The position numbers were made by a program, and so were the translations under genes. Below the pieces are notes generated by a model, which did no database searches, was not told where the DNA came from, and worked only from the letters and a program-made list of their open reading frames with translations. Shown here piece after piece: positions 36,158-45,789 of a stretch of 64,000 nt of DNA. How positions within the stretch are numbered: the stretch's first letter is position 1; each line of letters starts with the position of its first letter. This DNA is from Lonepinella sp042485795 (GTDB taxonomy: Bacteria; Pseudomonadota; Gammaproteobacteria; Enterobacterales; Pasteurellaceae), in NCBI RefSeq assembly GCF_042485795.1, contig NZ_CP169368.1:1798001-1862000 (forward strand), given 5' to 3'.

Positions 36158-37012
36158 ATGCTAAAAATCTTATTAAAAAGCCTGTTTATTTCCTTATTGA
36201 GCCTAAAGGTTTTGGCTCAAATACCTGTTGCCACCTTAGATTGGACGGTAGCAGAAACCCTGATCGCCTTGGATAATCCGCCCGTGGCGATTGGCGATAA
36301 ACCGAGTTATCAACGTTGGGTCGGTGAGCCAAAACTACCTGCCAACACCCTTGATCTTGGTCTGCGGATGCAACCAAATAAAGAAATGCTGTCGCAAATC
36401 AAGGTGGATATGTTTATTAACAGCAATTTCTTTGCCAATTTAAGCTCAACCTTGCAACCGCTCGCCCCCACCCATTTAGTCAATTTTTATCAAGACGGCG
36501 ATATTTGGCAAAATATGCAATATGCCACCCGACAAATCGGTGCGTTAATTTCGCAATCGGAAAACGCCGAAAAATTGATTGAACAAACTTTTGCCTATTT
36601 TGAACAGCTTAAAACCGAGCTTGAATCCTATCAACAACGCCCATTAGCGATTGTGCAATTTATTGACGCTCGCCATTTACGTTTTTATGGTCACCGTAGC
36701 TTATTTGGTGCGGTGATTGAAAAATTGGGATTTAGCAATGCTTGGCAACAGACTGGCGGTCTATGGGGATCGGAAAATTTGGCGATTACCGAACTCGCCA
36801 AATTGCCTGCCAACACCCGATTAATTGTGGTGAAGCCCCACCCTGCGAATGTAGAAAATGCGTTGCAATATAATTCGTTATGGCAACAGTTGAACTTGTC
36901 AAAAGATCCGTTAATTTTGCCTGCCACTTGGACATTTGGTGCATTGCCATCGGCTCGTCTTTTTGCTGAACGATTAACCCAAGGATTAAAACAAGGCGGT
37001 GAATCATGGTAA
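36158..37012 (+). CDS. fhuD: Ferric hydroxamate periplasmic binding protein FhuD
   Basis: FhuD captures ferric hydroxamates in the periplasm and passes them to FhuB. The 284 residues begin with a Sec signal peptide ending near VLA/QIPVATLDW. They continue with the class III binding-protein pattern WTVAETLIALDNPPVAIGD and the domain-joining helix expected of this group. The last 7 bases overlap the start of fhuB. The order fhuC-fhuD-fhuB-fhuA is the one described in Actinobacillus pleuropneumoniae, which supports the name. Confidence 0.88.
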   Translation: MLKILLKSLFISLLSLKVLAQIPVATLDWTVAETLIALDNPPVAIGDKPSYQRWVGEPKLPANTLDLGLRMQPNKEMLSQIKVDMFINSNFFANLSSTLQPLAPTHLVNFYQDGDIWQNMQYATRQIGALISQSENAEKLIEQTFAYFEQLKTELESYQQRPLAIVQFIDARHLRFYGHRSLFGAVIEKLGFSNAWQQTGGLWGSENLAITELAKLPANTRLIVVKPHPANVENALQYNSLWQQLNLSKDPLILPATWTFGALPSARLFAERLTQGLKQGGESW

Positions 37013-38916
37013 AAAAACTGAATATCGCCCTTTGTTTCACCGCACTTTTATTGCTCAGTTGGCTTTCCCTATTGCAATTAAACGGCTCGGACGAATTTGC
37101 GACACTGCTTTATCGCAACTACACCTTGCCCCGATTGGCAATGGCAATCTTAGCTGGGGCGGCATTGGGTTTAGCCAGCACCTTATTACAGCAAGTGATT
37201 AACAATCCGCTGGCATCGGATAATACCCTTGCGGTTAGCTCAGGATCGCAATTTGCCTTATTTATTCTCGCCATTTTTGCACCGCAGTTTCTCTCGCTCG
37301 GATCGGTGCTTATCGCTCTGATTGGGGCATTATCCGCCTTGTCGTTGGTTTTCCTGTTGGCATGGCGACAAACCTTATCCCCGTTATTAATGATTTTGGC
37401 AGGTCTAGTGGTCAACCTGTATTTAGGCTCATTTTCTTCTGTGTTAATGTTATTTTACCCCGAAGAAAGCCGTGGTTTATTGCTGTGGGGAGCGGGATCC
37501 TTAGTGCAAGAAAGTTGGTATGATAGCTTGCAGTTACTGTGGCAATTAGGGTTAGCCATCGTCTGCACGGCGTTATTACTCCGCCCGTTGCAAATTCTGA
37601 CCTTAAACGACAGCAATGCGAAAAGTTTGGGCGTACCTGTCAATCTGATTCGTTTTGCAGGCGTAGTGATTTCCGCCTTTTTAGTGGCAATCGTAGTCAG
37701 CCGTGTGGGTATGTTAGGGTTTATTGGCTTGGCAGCCTCAAGCCTCGTACGACAATTTGCTCTGACCAATTTGCGTTCTCGCTTAGTGCTTTCTGCTTAT
37801 TTAGCGGCGATGTTGCTGTTAATCACCGATCTCATTTTGCAACTGATTGACTATTATTGGCATACCCAACTGCCAACGGGGGCTTTCACTGCCTTACTTG
37901 GCACGCCGTTATTGCTGTGGTTAATGTTTAATATGAAACATAACGGACGTTTGCAAGGACAAAATGACGCAATCGCTCGCCACAAAACTGCCACAAAATT
38001 CACCGCGGTTTTGCTGTTGAGCTTGATGTTATTCGCCATTTTTGTGGCGTTACTCTTTGGCAAATCTTCGCAAGGTTGGCAATGGAATACGGCACTTTTA
38101 TCCTTGCGTTATCCACGCGTAGTGGTCGCTATTTCCGCTGGCATTATGCTCGCTGTGGCTGGCACGTTATTACAACGTTTAAGCCATAACCCAATGGCAA
38201 GCCCTGAATTATTGGGCATTACCTCGGGAACGGCGTTTGGTATTTTACTGGTGATCTTTTTCGTTGCTGCCCCAACCCAAGGGCAATTTTGGCTGGCTGG
38301 CGTGATCGGGGCGTTGTTGGTGTTGAGCTTGATTATTGGGCTGAATTTACGCCACCAATTATTACCCGAAAAAGTGCTATTAACAGGGATTAGCATTGCC
38401 GCCTTGTTTGATGCGGTACAACGTTTAGTGCTGGCATCGGGCGATTACAAATGGCAACAATTATTAGCCTGGACATCAGGATCCACCTATCAAGCTACGC
38501 CCGCCTTAGCCATTGGCTCGCTATTGTTGGCGTTGGTGTTATTTTTATTCAGTTTACCTTTGCACCGCTGGCTATCTTTGCTGGCGTTGCAAGACCCGAC
38601 CGCTCAAGCCCTAGGCTTAAATTTAGCCAAAGTGCGGTGGATTTTAATGCTATTTTCTGCGGTATTAATCGCCGCCTCAACCTTGCTCATTGGAACGCTC
38701 AGTTTCGTGGGCTTGCTCGCTCCTCATCTGGCTCACTTCTTCGGTTGGCACAAACCCAAAGCTCAACTGAGTGGTACGGTATTATTGGGGGCAACGGTGA
38801 TGATTGTTGCCGATTGGCTCGGTCGTCAAATCTTATTCCCTTATGAAATTCCTGCAGGTCTGGTGGCAACCCTACTGGGCGGCAGTTATTTCTTAGTGAT
38901 GATGCGTAAAATGTAA
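37006..38916 (+). CDS. fhuB: Ferric hydroxamate permease FhuB (fused double permease)
   Basis: FhuB is the inner-membrane channel for ferric hydroxamates. The 636 residues hold two FecCD-type permease halves in one chain, as in E. coli FhuB (660). Each half carries a copy of the coupling motif: GAALGLASTLLQQVINNPLA near residue 50 and AVAGTLLQRLSHNPMASPE near residue 390. Each half has about ten helices. It overlaps fhuD by 7 bases. Two uptake signals (37039-37047 and 38630-38638) show the gene has been resident in this lineage. Confidence 0.92.
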   Translation: MVKKLNIALCFTALLLLSWLSLLQLNGSDEFATLLYRNYTLPRLAMAILAGAALGLASTLLQQVINNPLASDNTLAVSSGSQFALFILAIFAPQFLSLGSVLIALIGALSALSLVFLLAWRQTLSPLLMILAGLVVNLYLGSFSSVLMLFYPEESRGLLLWGAGSLVQESWYDSLQLLWQLGLAIVCTALLLRPLQILTLNDSNAKSLGVPVNLIRFAGVVISAFLVAIVVSRVGMLGFIGLAASSLVRQFALTNLRSRLVLSAYLAAMLLLITDLILQLIDYYWHTQLPTGAFTALLGTPLLLWLMFNMKHNGRLQGQNDAIARHKTATKFTAVLLLSLMLFAIFVALLFGKSSQGWQWNTALLSLRYPRVVVAISAGIMLAVAGTLLQRLSHNPMASPELLGITSGTAFGILLVIFFVAAPTQGQFWLAGVIGALLVLSLIIGLNLRHQLLPEKVLLTGISIAALFDAVQRLVLASGDYKWQQLLAWTSGSTYQATPALAIGSLLLALVLFLFSLPLHRWLSLLALQDPTAQALGLNLAKVRWILMLFSAVLIAASTLLIGTLSFVGLLAPHLAHFFGWHKPKAQLSGTVLLGATVMIVADWLGRQILFPYEIPAGLVATLLGGSYFLVMMRKM

Positions 38917-38945
38917 TTTAATCAACCCTTAAAAAGGAAAGTAAA

Positions 38946-41048
38946 ATGAAAAAAACTTTTGTTTATTCAACAGCTGCCCAATTAGTACTAATTGGTATGG
39001 CAGGTACTGCCATAGCGGCGGATCAAAAAACCGATCAACTGGATCAAATTGATGTGGTCACAGACGGCTCAATGTTCCGTATGGGCGAAGTGCCATTCCA
39101 CCAAGCAAAATCGGCTGTGGCGGTGACTCGTGAACAACTTGACAGCCAAAATGTGGACAAAGTCGATGAAATCGCTCGCTATCAAGCAGGCTTCGCCAAC
39201 CAAGTTTATGGTAACGACACCAATACCAACTGGTTCCGTGTACGTGGTGCGGAAGTGTCGCAAGCGGTCAACGGCTTGCCAACCTTTAGTTACGGCTTTT
39301 TCACCCCTTATGTGGACAGCTTCGGTTTAGAAGCCATTGAAATCACTAAAGGGGCAGATTCCCAAACCTTTGGTGCCGCTAATGCTGGTGGTTTAATCAA
39401 CTATGTGACCAAACGAGCTCACAAAGAAAATATCGGTCACGGCGAATTTAAAACCACCTTAGGTAGCCATAACCAATACGGCTTTGGTGCTGATTACACA
39501 GGTAAAATCAGCGATGATGAAAGTCTGCGTTATCGTGTGGTGGCAAGCTACTTAAATCGTGAGGGCGACTGGGAGGGGACGGAAAATGGCACGCTTTATA
39601 TCGCCCCAACCTTGACGTGGGATATTAGCGACAAAACCCGTTTTACCTTATTAACTAGCTATCAGCGTGATCACGGTGTGCCGAGCTCCAACTTCTTACC
39701 ACAAGAGGGAACCTTAGTGCCGTCACCAAACGGCTATATCAACCGTAATACCAACTTAGGTGATCCTGTTAATGATACCGAAACCAACCGCCAATACAAC
39801 CTTGGTTACGAATTTAGCCACGATTTCGGCAACGGTTTGAACTTTAATTCAAGCTATGCCTATCGCCATATTGATAATTTCCACCGTGGATCTTACGCTT
39901 ATCCATCTGCGTATGATGCGAACTGGGCACCACTTGCACCAAGTGCGGTAGGCTATGCGTTAGCTCGTGGTGTGGTATTCAATAACGGTAAAGCTCTTTC
40001 CCATTCCACCAACAACTATGTGACGTGGAATTATGATAATAGCTGGTTAAAAAATACCTTAGTGGTAGGAACAGACTATCGTCACAACAAAGTCGATGCA
40101 CTTTACACCTTATTCGGTGGCACAACCGCAACCAATGTATTTGCACTATCAACAGGTTGGAATCAAGCTCAAGATGTGAGTGCAGCACCGCACGTGCAAA
40201 TAAAATCTCGTCAATTAGGTTTCTATTTGCAAGATACCGCTCGTTTTGCGGAACATTATATTTTAGGCTTTGGCGTACGTCATGACCGTGCGAAACAAGA
40301 TGAATATACCAGTGAGCAAACGGTGAAAAATAACCATACATCATACAATGCTTCTTTTATGTATGAAGCTCCGTTCGGGTTAAATCCATATTTCAGTTAC
40401 AGCGAATCATTCAATTTGCCAGTGGGATTAAGTGGCAATCAAAGCCTTTACGATCCGAATATTACTCGCCAATATGAATTAGGCTTGAAATATTTACCAG
40501 AATGGTTAGATGGTTCAATTTCTTTGGCAGGTTTCCGTGCGAAAGATACAGGTGCATTAATTAGCAACGGTATTGGGGCAACGGTAAGCAGTGCTGATCC
40601 CATTTACCGTAAAGGATTTGAGCTGCAAGCCGATGTCAATCTCACGAAAAACTGGGCGGCGACTTTAGCTTATACCTACACCAAATCTGAATCCAAATCT
40701 CAAACCACTGGCGAAAAAACACGTCAACCATTGATTCCAACCAATGTTATCGCCGCAAAAACAACCTACAGCTTTGATAATGGAGTTTTAAATGGTTTAA
40801 CGGTTGGGGCAGGTATTCGTTATATCGGTCATAGCGTAACAGCGAAAAACTATTCGCTTTACTCTCACGCCCGTGTACCATCAGCCACCGTGGTAGATTT
40901 AATGGCACGTTATGACATTACCAAAAACTGGAATGCTCAAATAAATGTGGATAATGTGGGTAATCGCCGTTATGTGGCAAGTTGCGATACTTACTGCTAT
41001 TACGGTGCAGAACGCCGTATTACGGGGAATTTGAGTTATAAATTCTAA
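38946..41048 (+). CDS. fhuA: TonB-dependent ferric hydroxamate receptor FhuA
   Basis: This outer-membrane receptor brings ferric hydroxamates into the periplasm using TonB energy. The 700-residue precursor has a signal peptide (cut near AIA/ADQK) and an N-terminal plug with FRVRGAEVSQAVNGLP and ITKGADSQTFGAANAGGLI. A 22-strand barrel ends in Phe (LSYKF). A TonB-box-like stretch (DQIDVVT) lies at the mature N-terminus. AAAAAGGAAAG lies before the ATG. The name comes from the fhuCDB context. A pair of Cys close to the C-terminus (SCDTYCYYG) is unusual in the barrel and may form a disulfide on a surface loop. Confidence 0.9.
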   Translation: MKKTFVYSTAAQLVLIGMAGTAIAADQKTDQLDQIDVVTDGSMFRMGEVPFHQAKSAVAVTREQLDSQNVDKVDEIARYQAGFANQVYGNDTNTNWFRVRGAEVSQAVNGLPTFSYGFFTPYVDSFGLEAIEITKGADSQTFGAANAGGLINYVTKRAHKENIGHGEFKTTLGSHNQYGFGADYTGKISDDESLRYRVVASYLNREGDWEGTENGTLYIAPTLTWDISDKTRFTLLTSYQRDHGVPSSNFLPQEGTLVPSPNGYINRNTNLGDPVNDTETNRQYNLGYEFSHDFGNGLNFNSSYAYRHIDNFHRGSYAYPSAYDANWAPLAPSAVGYALARGVVFNNGKALSHSTNNYVTWNYDNSWLKNTLVVGTDYRHNKVDALYTLFGGTTATNVFALSTGWNQAQDVSAAPHVQIKSRQLGFYLQDTARFAEHYILGFGVRHDRAKQDEYTSEQTVKNNHTSYNASFMYEAPFGLNPYFSYSESFNLPVGLSGNQSLYDPNITRQYELGLKYLPEWLDGSISLAGFRAKDTGALISNGIGATVSSADPIYRKGFELQADVNLTKNWAATLAYTYTKSESKSQTTGEKTRQPLIPTNVIAAKTTYSFDNGVLNGLTVGAGIRYIGHSVTAKNYSLYSHARVPSATVVDLMARYDITKNWNAQINVDNVGNRRYVASCDTYCYYGAERRITGNLSYKF

Positions 41049-41058
41049 TTAAATTTAC

Positions 41059-41122
41059 ACCGCACTTTTCTCTGTGATCTGCCCCCCAAAAGTTAGGCTA
41101 ATGATCTGAAACCAAGTGCGGT
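41059..41122. terminator. Uptake-signal terminator interrupted by an IS3-like end
   Basis: ACCGCACTT (41059-41067) and AAGTGCGGT (41114-41122) are the arms of the usual paired-signal terminator. They are separated by 46 bases instead of the usual 7-20. The loop holds CTGCCCCCCAAAAGTTAGG, resembling the end of an IS3-family element, with TGATCT on each side (41075-41080 and 41102-41107). T-runs flank the pair. It separates the convergent fhuA and the DUF3298 gene. Confidence 0.6.
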
Positions 41123-41139
41123 GTTTTTTTACTTAATTT

Positions 41140-42066
41140 TTACCATAAATAGGCTTTATTGGCGATCTCTTCAAGTTGTTGCCAATACACTTTTAAGGTA
41201 ATCTCACCTTCGACAAAAGGTCCTATGGCATAAGGGGGATAAACAAAGCTCACGCCCTCAGGGGTAAAATAGAATTCTGTTGAAACATAGAAATCTTGTT
41301 TATTGGTGTAAAATGAACTTTCATCAGCTGTTTGATTATGTTCGGCATAACTTCCCCATAATAATTCTTTAAGTTTATCTTGATTTTGTTTGGCAACTAA
41401 ATCATCTAAACTAATAATAGATTTTTTGTTGCTATCAATATTAATATAATGCGTCCAGCCATTACCATGTGCACCACCACTGAAAATATAAGTAGTTTGA
41501 TAGAATGTTAATATATTTTGTCGTTGTCCTGCATAATTCATGCTGAGTGATAATTCATTACCAAAACTTTCGAAAGATTGACTGGAAGTTAAACCCTCTT
41601 GATAATAACTATCAAATAATTTCAATAAACGCTGTTTCGCTGATGAAATGGCATTAATTTCTTGTAATTTTTGTTTATCTTCTAATTCAGGTTGACCAAT
41701 CATTTCATTGTATAGCAAATCGTCTAACCAAGCATAACCCGTTTCTACTGTACTTAGATGATAATCTATATAGCTATCCGTAATATCAATATCGTATTCT
41801 TCTTTGGTTGTTTTAGGATCGCGTTTAAATTCTTGTTTTTTTTCAAACAATGTTACGGGTTTAACATTTAATGTCGGAATTTCCGTTTGATATTTATTTG
41901 CCCCCTGTTGAATCGCCTTTAATTCAGACTGTGATTTCTCTAAATCAGCATTGAGTTGACTAATCGTTTGTTCTGCAGTCTGCAATTTTGTTTGCATTTC
42001 CTTATCTTCACAAGCAGAAAGAAGCAAAGTTGATGCAATAAGTAAAGTAATTAATGATTTTTTCAT
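41140..42066 (-). CDS. DUF3298 / RsiV-like lipoprotein
   Basis: A 308-residue lipoprotein precursor with lipobox LLSAC (Cys19), then a coiled-coil stretch (about residues 25-55, TAEQTISQLNADLEKSQSEL). The C-terminal domain resembles DUF3298 and the RsiV/PdaC C-terminal fold: TTYIFSGGAHGNGWTHYINID and YFTPEGVSFVYPPYAIGPF. In RsiV this fold binds lysozyme; a similar role in the Gram-negative envelope has not been shown and is only a possibility. It is downstream of argS after a terminator, so it is probably a single gene. Confidence 0.82.
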   Translation of the reverse strand: MKKSLITLLIASTLLLSACEDKEMQTKLQTAEQTISQLNADLEKSQSELKAIQQGANKYQTEIPTLNVKPVTLFEKKQEFKRDPKTTKEEYDIDITDSYIDYHLSTVETGYAWLDDLLYNEMIGQPELEDKQKLQEINAISSAKQRLLKLFDSYYQEGLTSSQSFESFGNELSLSMNYAGQRQNILTFYQTTYIFSGGAHGNGWTHYINIDSNKKSIISLDDLVAKQNQDKLKELLWGSYAEHNQTADESSFYTNKQDFYVSTEFYFTPEGVSFVYPPYAIGPFVEGEITLKVYWQQLEEIANKAYLW

Positions 42067-42091
42067 CGTATTTCTCCTTTGTTTAAAAAAA

Positions 42092-42110
42092 GCGAAACCA
42101 AAGATTTCGC
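42092..42110 (-). terminator. Terminator after argS
   Basis: GCGAAA and TTTCGC form a 6-bp stem with a 7-base loop. On the minus strand it is followed by seven T, 10 bases past the argS stop. Confidence 0.75.
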
Positions 42111-42119
42111 CTAGATTAA

Positions 42120-43850
42120 TTACATTTTTTCCACGGTTTTAATACCTAGCAAATCTAACCCTTGTTTTAAAATACGTTCAGTTAATTGAGCTAGTTTTAA
42201 ACGGCTGAGTTTAATCTCTTGTGGTGCATTTAAAATTGGGCAATGTTCGTAGAAACTAGAGAATATGCCAGCTAATTCATATAAATAAGCACACAGAATA
42301 TGTGGTGTGCCATCTTTAGTCACAATTTGTACGGCTTCTTCAAATTGTAATAATTTTATCGCCAACGCTCGTTCTTTATCTTCCGTTAAAACAATATGAG
42401 CATTAGCAAGTGCGGTGGAATCTGTATCCGTTTTATTAAAAATAGAACGAATACGCGTATAAGCATATTGCATATACGGTGCCGTGTTTCCTTCAAAACT
42501 GAGCATATTATCCCAATCAAAGACATAGTCTGTAGTGCGGTTTTTCGATAAATCAGCATATTTCACCGAACCAATCGCTACCGCTTCAATTACTGCGGCT
42601 TTTTCTTGCTCTGAAAGTGCGGTGGATTTTTCGTTAATTAATTTACTCGCACGTTCAACGGCTTCATCTAATAAATCGGCTAATTTTACTGTTCCGCCTG
42701 AACGTGTTTTAAATGGCTTGCCATCTTTGCCTAACATCATACCGAAATTTTCATGTTCAAGACTAAAACTATCTGGTACATAACCTGCTTTGCGAGTAAT
42801 TAACCAAGCCTGTTGTAAATGTTGACTTTGGCGAGTATCGGTGAATACTAAAGCACGATCTGCTTGCAAGGTTTCATAACGATATTTAGCCGCAGCTATG
42901 TCTGTCGTGGTATAAAGAAAACCGCCATCTTTTTTCTGCACGATAACGCCCATTGGCTCACCATCTTTGTTTTTAAATTCGTCCAAGTAAACGACCAAAG
43001 CACCATCATCTTCTACGGCAAGTCCTTGAGCTTTTAAATCCGCAACAATTTCTGGCAACATTGGATTATATAAGCTCTCCCCCATGACATCTTGTTCGCT
43101 CAAGGTAACATTTAACCGATTATAATTTAATTGGTTTTGCGACATCGTCATATCCACCAATTTTTTCCACATGGTTAAGCAATAGCGATCACCACTTTGC
43201 AATTTCACTACATATTGCCGTGCTTTTTCTGCAAACACTTCATCACTATCATAATTCTCTTTGGCAGCACGATAAAAAGCCTCTAAATCGCTTAATTCCA
43301 TTTCACTCGCCTGTTCATTTTCCATTTTTTCTAGGTAAGCAATCAACATACCAAATTGGGTACCCCAATCACCAACGTGATTAGCCCGAATCACTTTATT
43401 CCCCATAAATTCTAAGGCACGAGCCACAGCATCACCAATAATAGTTGAACGTAAATGTCCAACGTGCATTTCTTTGGCTACATTTGGAGAAGAATAATCC
43501 AGCACAACAGTTTGTGGATTGTTTGTTTTTATCCCAAAATTCACCGCACTTAATGCTTTTTCTACGTTATCGGCTAACCATTCTTTGGCTAAGAAAATAT
43601 TAATAAATCCCGGACCTGCAATTTCTAATTTTTCTGCAATACCATTTAATTCCACCCGTTCTAATACTTTTTGTGCAAATTCACGGGGATTTAAACCTAA
43701 TTTTTTTGCTACACCCATAATACCATTCGCTTGATAATCACCGAACTGTGGTTTACCCGATTGGCGTACGGCTGGCTCTGGATTATTTTCAGCCCCAGCC
43801 AGAATCATTGCGTGTTGAATTTTGTCGGATAAAAGAGTTTGAATATTCAC
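42120..43850 (-). CDS. argS: Arginyl-tRNA synthetase
   Basis: ArgS charges tRNA-Arg. The 576 residues fit the class I enzyme of Gammaproteobacteria (E. coli 577). The N-terminal Arg-specific domain (about 1-100) is followed by the HIGH-type motif HVGH in VAKEMHVGHLRS. The DALR anticodon domain forms the C-terminus (EEAVQIVTKDGTPHILCAYLYELAG). As in many ArgS proteins there is no strict KMSKS. Three uptake signals lie within the gene. It is a single unit, bounded by the terminators at 42092 and 43971. Confidence 0.97.
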   Translation of the reverse strand: MNIQTLLSDKIQHAMILAGAENNPEPAVRQSGKPQFGDYQANGIMGVAKKLGLNPREFAQKVLERVELNGIAEKLEIAGPGFINIFLAKEWLADNVEKALSAVNFGIKTNNPQTVVLDYSSPNVAKEMHVGHLRSTIIGDAVARALEFMGNKVIRANHVGDWGTQFGMLIAYLEKMENEQASEMELSDLEAFYRAAKENYDSDEVFAEKARQYVVKLQSGDRYCLTMWKKLVDMTMSQNQLNYNRLNVTLSEQDVMGESLYNPMLPEIVADLKAQGLAVEDDGALVVYLDEFKNKDGEPMGVIVQKKDGGFLYTTTDIAAAKYRYETLQADRALVFTDTRQSQHLQQAWLITRKAGYVPDSFSLEHENFGMMLGKDGKPFKTRSGGTVKLADLLDEAVERASKLINEKSTALSEQEKAAVIEAVAIGSVKYADLSKNRTTDYVFDWDNMLSFEGNTAPYMQYAYTRIRSIFNKTDTDSTALANAHIVLTEDKERALAIKLLQFEEAVQIVTKDGTPHILCAYLYELAGIFSSFYEHCPILNAPQEIKLSRLKLAQLTERILKQGLDLLGIKTVEKM

Positions 43851-43970
43851 GTTTTTATACCTATAAAATAAATTAATATAATTAATTGGTTATGATACCG
43901 TTGTTTACAGTTTTAGAAAAGAAACATTATAAATTAAAAGTCAATTTGTTGTATATGGATAACTAAAAAA

Positions 43971-44005
43971 TGGTTTAAAGCCCTATATTAATTGGCTCTA
44001 AACCA
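43971..44005 (-). terminator. Terminator after ndk
   Basis: TGGTTTAAAGCC and GGCTCTAAACCA form a 12-base-arm stem with one mismatch around a short AT loop. On the minus strand it ends in six T. It closes the metE-like/RelA-like/pepB/ndk unit. Confidence 0.75.
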
Positions 44006-44051
44006 CTCCTAGTATGTAACTTTTATCTGCTACGCCCAGCAAATCTAACTG

Positions 44052-44477
44052 CTAACGTTCACAAATCTCCGATTCAACAAAGAAATACGCAATTTCTCTG
44101 GTAGCACTTTCTGGACTATCCGAGCCATGCACTGAATTGCGAGTTTTACTTTCGGCAAAATCACGGCGAATTGTTCCCTCTGCTTGCATTTCAGGGTTGG
44201 TTGCCCCAATTAAAGTGCGGTAATCTTGAATGGCATTTTGCTTTTCTAAAACAGAAACGACCACTGGAGCTGAAATCATATATTCCACTAATCCAGCAAA
44301 AAAAGGTTTGCCTTGATGTTCTGCGTAAAACCCCTCCGCTTGTGGCTGAGTTAAGTGTAACATTTTAGTTGCTACCACTTGAAAACCTGCATCTTCAAAG
44401 CGACTCAAAATCTTACCGATTAAATTACGCTCTACTGCATCTGGTTTAATAATTGATAACGTACGTTCCAATCCCAT
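44052..44477 (-). CDS. ndk: Nucleoside diphosphate kinase
   Basis: Ndk transfers the gamma phosphate of ATP to other nucleoside diphosphates through a phospho-His. The 141 residues open ERTLSIIKPDAVERNLIG and carry the active-site His in RNSVHGSDS. All substrate-binding residues of the family appear intact. It lies 10 bases after pepB, last of four genes that also include a RelA/SpoT-type synthetase gene. That places a GTP-supplying enzyme and a putative GTP pyrophosphokinase on one transcript. Confidence 0.97.
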   Translation of the reverse strand: MGLERTLSIIKPDAVERNLIGKILSRFEDAGFQVVATKMLHLTQPQAEGFYAEHQGKPFFAGLVEYMISAPVVVSVLEKQNAIQDYRTLIGATNPEMQAEGTIRRDFAESKTRNSVHGSDSPESATREIAYFFVESEICER

Positions 44478-44487
44478 TTTATACTCC

Positions 44488-45780
44488 CTATTTTGCTCTG
44501 GTTAACAATAAATTTGCTAAAGTTTGTACACCGATGCCTGTTGCACCAGTTGCCCAAAGATCACTACTAGATTTGCGATAAGTTGCAGAACAATCTAGGT
44601 GTAACCAATGTTGTTGATAATTTTCAACAAAATGAGATAAAAATGCTGTCGCCGTGCTGGCTCCTGCACTCACAGCCAACGAACCAGAATTGGCAATATC
44701 CGCAAAAGCAGAAGAAATTTGGCTACGATGTAATTCTGCAAAAGGTAAACGCCAAAATGGTTCTTGTGCTTGTTGAGCCGATTGTAATAAATCCGCCACT
44801 AATTGATCGTCCATTGAAAGCACAGAATGATAGTCATTGCCTACAGCGACTTTCGCTGCACCAGTCAGCGTTGCTGCATCAATAATAAATTGTGGATTTT
44901 GTGCATCTGCTTCAATTAATCCATCGGCTAACACTAAACGCCCTTCCGCATCGGTATTTAGTACTTCCACCGTTACACCATTTTTATAGGTAATAATATC
45001 ATTAAGTTTAAACGCATTACTGCTAATCATGTTTTCAGCACAGCATAAATATAATTTAACCCGAGCATTTAAACCCCGAGCAATCGCTAGCCCTAATGCC
45101 CCTGTCAATAAAGCAGCACCGCCCATATCGGCTTTCATGCTTTCCATACTGTTGCTTGGTTTTAAGCTATACCCCCCCGTATCAAAGGTAATGCCTTTGC
45201 CTACTAAACAGGCTAAAACTGGTGCATTCTTATCGCCAGTTGGATTAAAGTCTAATTGGAGCATAACAGGTGCGTTGGCAGAGCCTTTTCCTACTGTCCA
45301 AATGCCATGATAGCCTTTCGCTTGTAAATCTTGACCTTTGATAATTTGATAATTTAATTCACCATCTTGCCAATCTTCAGCTTGTTGTTGAATAAATTGT
45401 ACCGCACGATTTACCAACACTTCTGGAGTTAATACATCTGATGGTAAATTAATGATTTCACGAACAAAATCACCACTTTCAATTAGCTCAAGTAATTTTT
45501 CATTTTCCGTTTCATCTAACTCAGGAAAATCTACCTCAAAATCTTGTTTAGCAGTATAAAACCCTTGATAAAATGCCCAACAACTATCTGCATTCCAATG
45601 TTCACCGATTAATTCCGCTTGCTTAATACCTTGTCCACGCAGTTTACGTGCGGCTTTTTGTACTAAAGTGCGGTCAAAATTTTCAGAAAAATGAACAATG
45701 GCTTGATTTTGCTGAAAAGTTAAAAACGCTTTTTTGCCCCAAACTTCATCAGGGGCTTGATGTGAAAGTAAAACTTGCAT
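44488..45780 (-). CDS. pepB: Peptidase B, M17 leucyl aminopeptidase family
   Basis: PepB is a cytosolic metal-dependent aminopeptidase that removes N-terminal residues from small peptides. The 430 residues match E. coli PepB (427). The two-metal site is formed by VGKGITFDTGGYSLKPS (Lys, Asp), MKADMGGAA and the signature NTDAEGRL. The N-terminal substrate-like domain is short, as in PepB rather than PepA. It is preceded by the RelA-like gene (9 bases) and followed by ndk (10 bases). Confidence 0.95.
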   Translation of the reverse strand: MQVLLSHQAPDEVWGKKAFLTFQQNQAIVHFSENFDRTLVQKAARKLRGQGIKQAELIGEHWNADSCWAFYQGFYTAKQDFEVDFPELDETENEKLLELIESGDFVREIINLPSDVLTPEVLVNRAVQFIQQQAEDWQDGELNYQIIKGQDLQAKGYHGIWTVGKGSANAPVMLQLDFNPTGDKNAPVLACLVGKGITFDTGGYSLKPSNSMESMKADMGGAALLTGALGLAIARGLNARVKLYLCCAENMISSNAFKLNDIITYKNGVTVEVLNTDAEGRLVLADGLIEADAQNPQFIIDAATLTGAAKVAVGNDYHSVLSMDDQLVADLLQSAQQAQEPFWRLPFAELHRSQISSAFADIANSGSLAVSAGASTATAFLSHFVENYQQHWLHLDCSATYRKSSSDLWATGATGIGVQTLANLLLTRAK

Positions 45781-45789
45781 AATTTATCC

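Noticed and set aside
36999..38846. Many long overlapping frames on both strands across fhuB
   Set aside because: They are shadows of the real permease gene; none has motifs, and they lie opposite or out of frame with conserved FecCD sequence.
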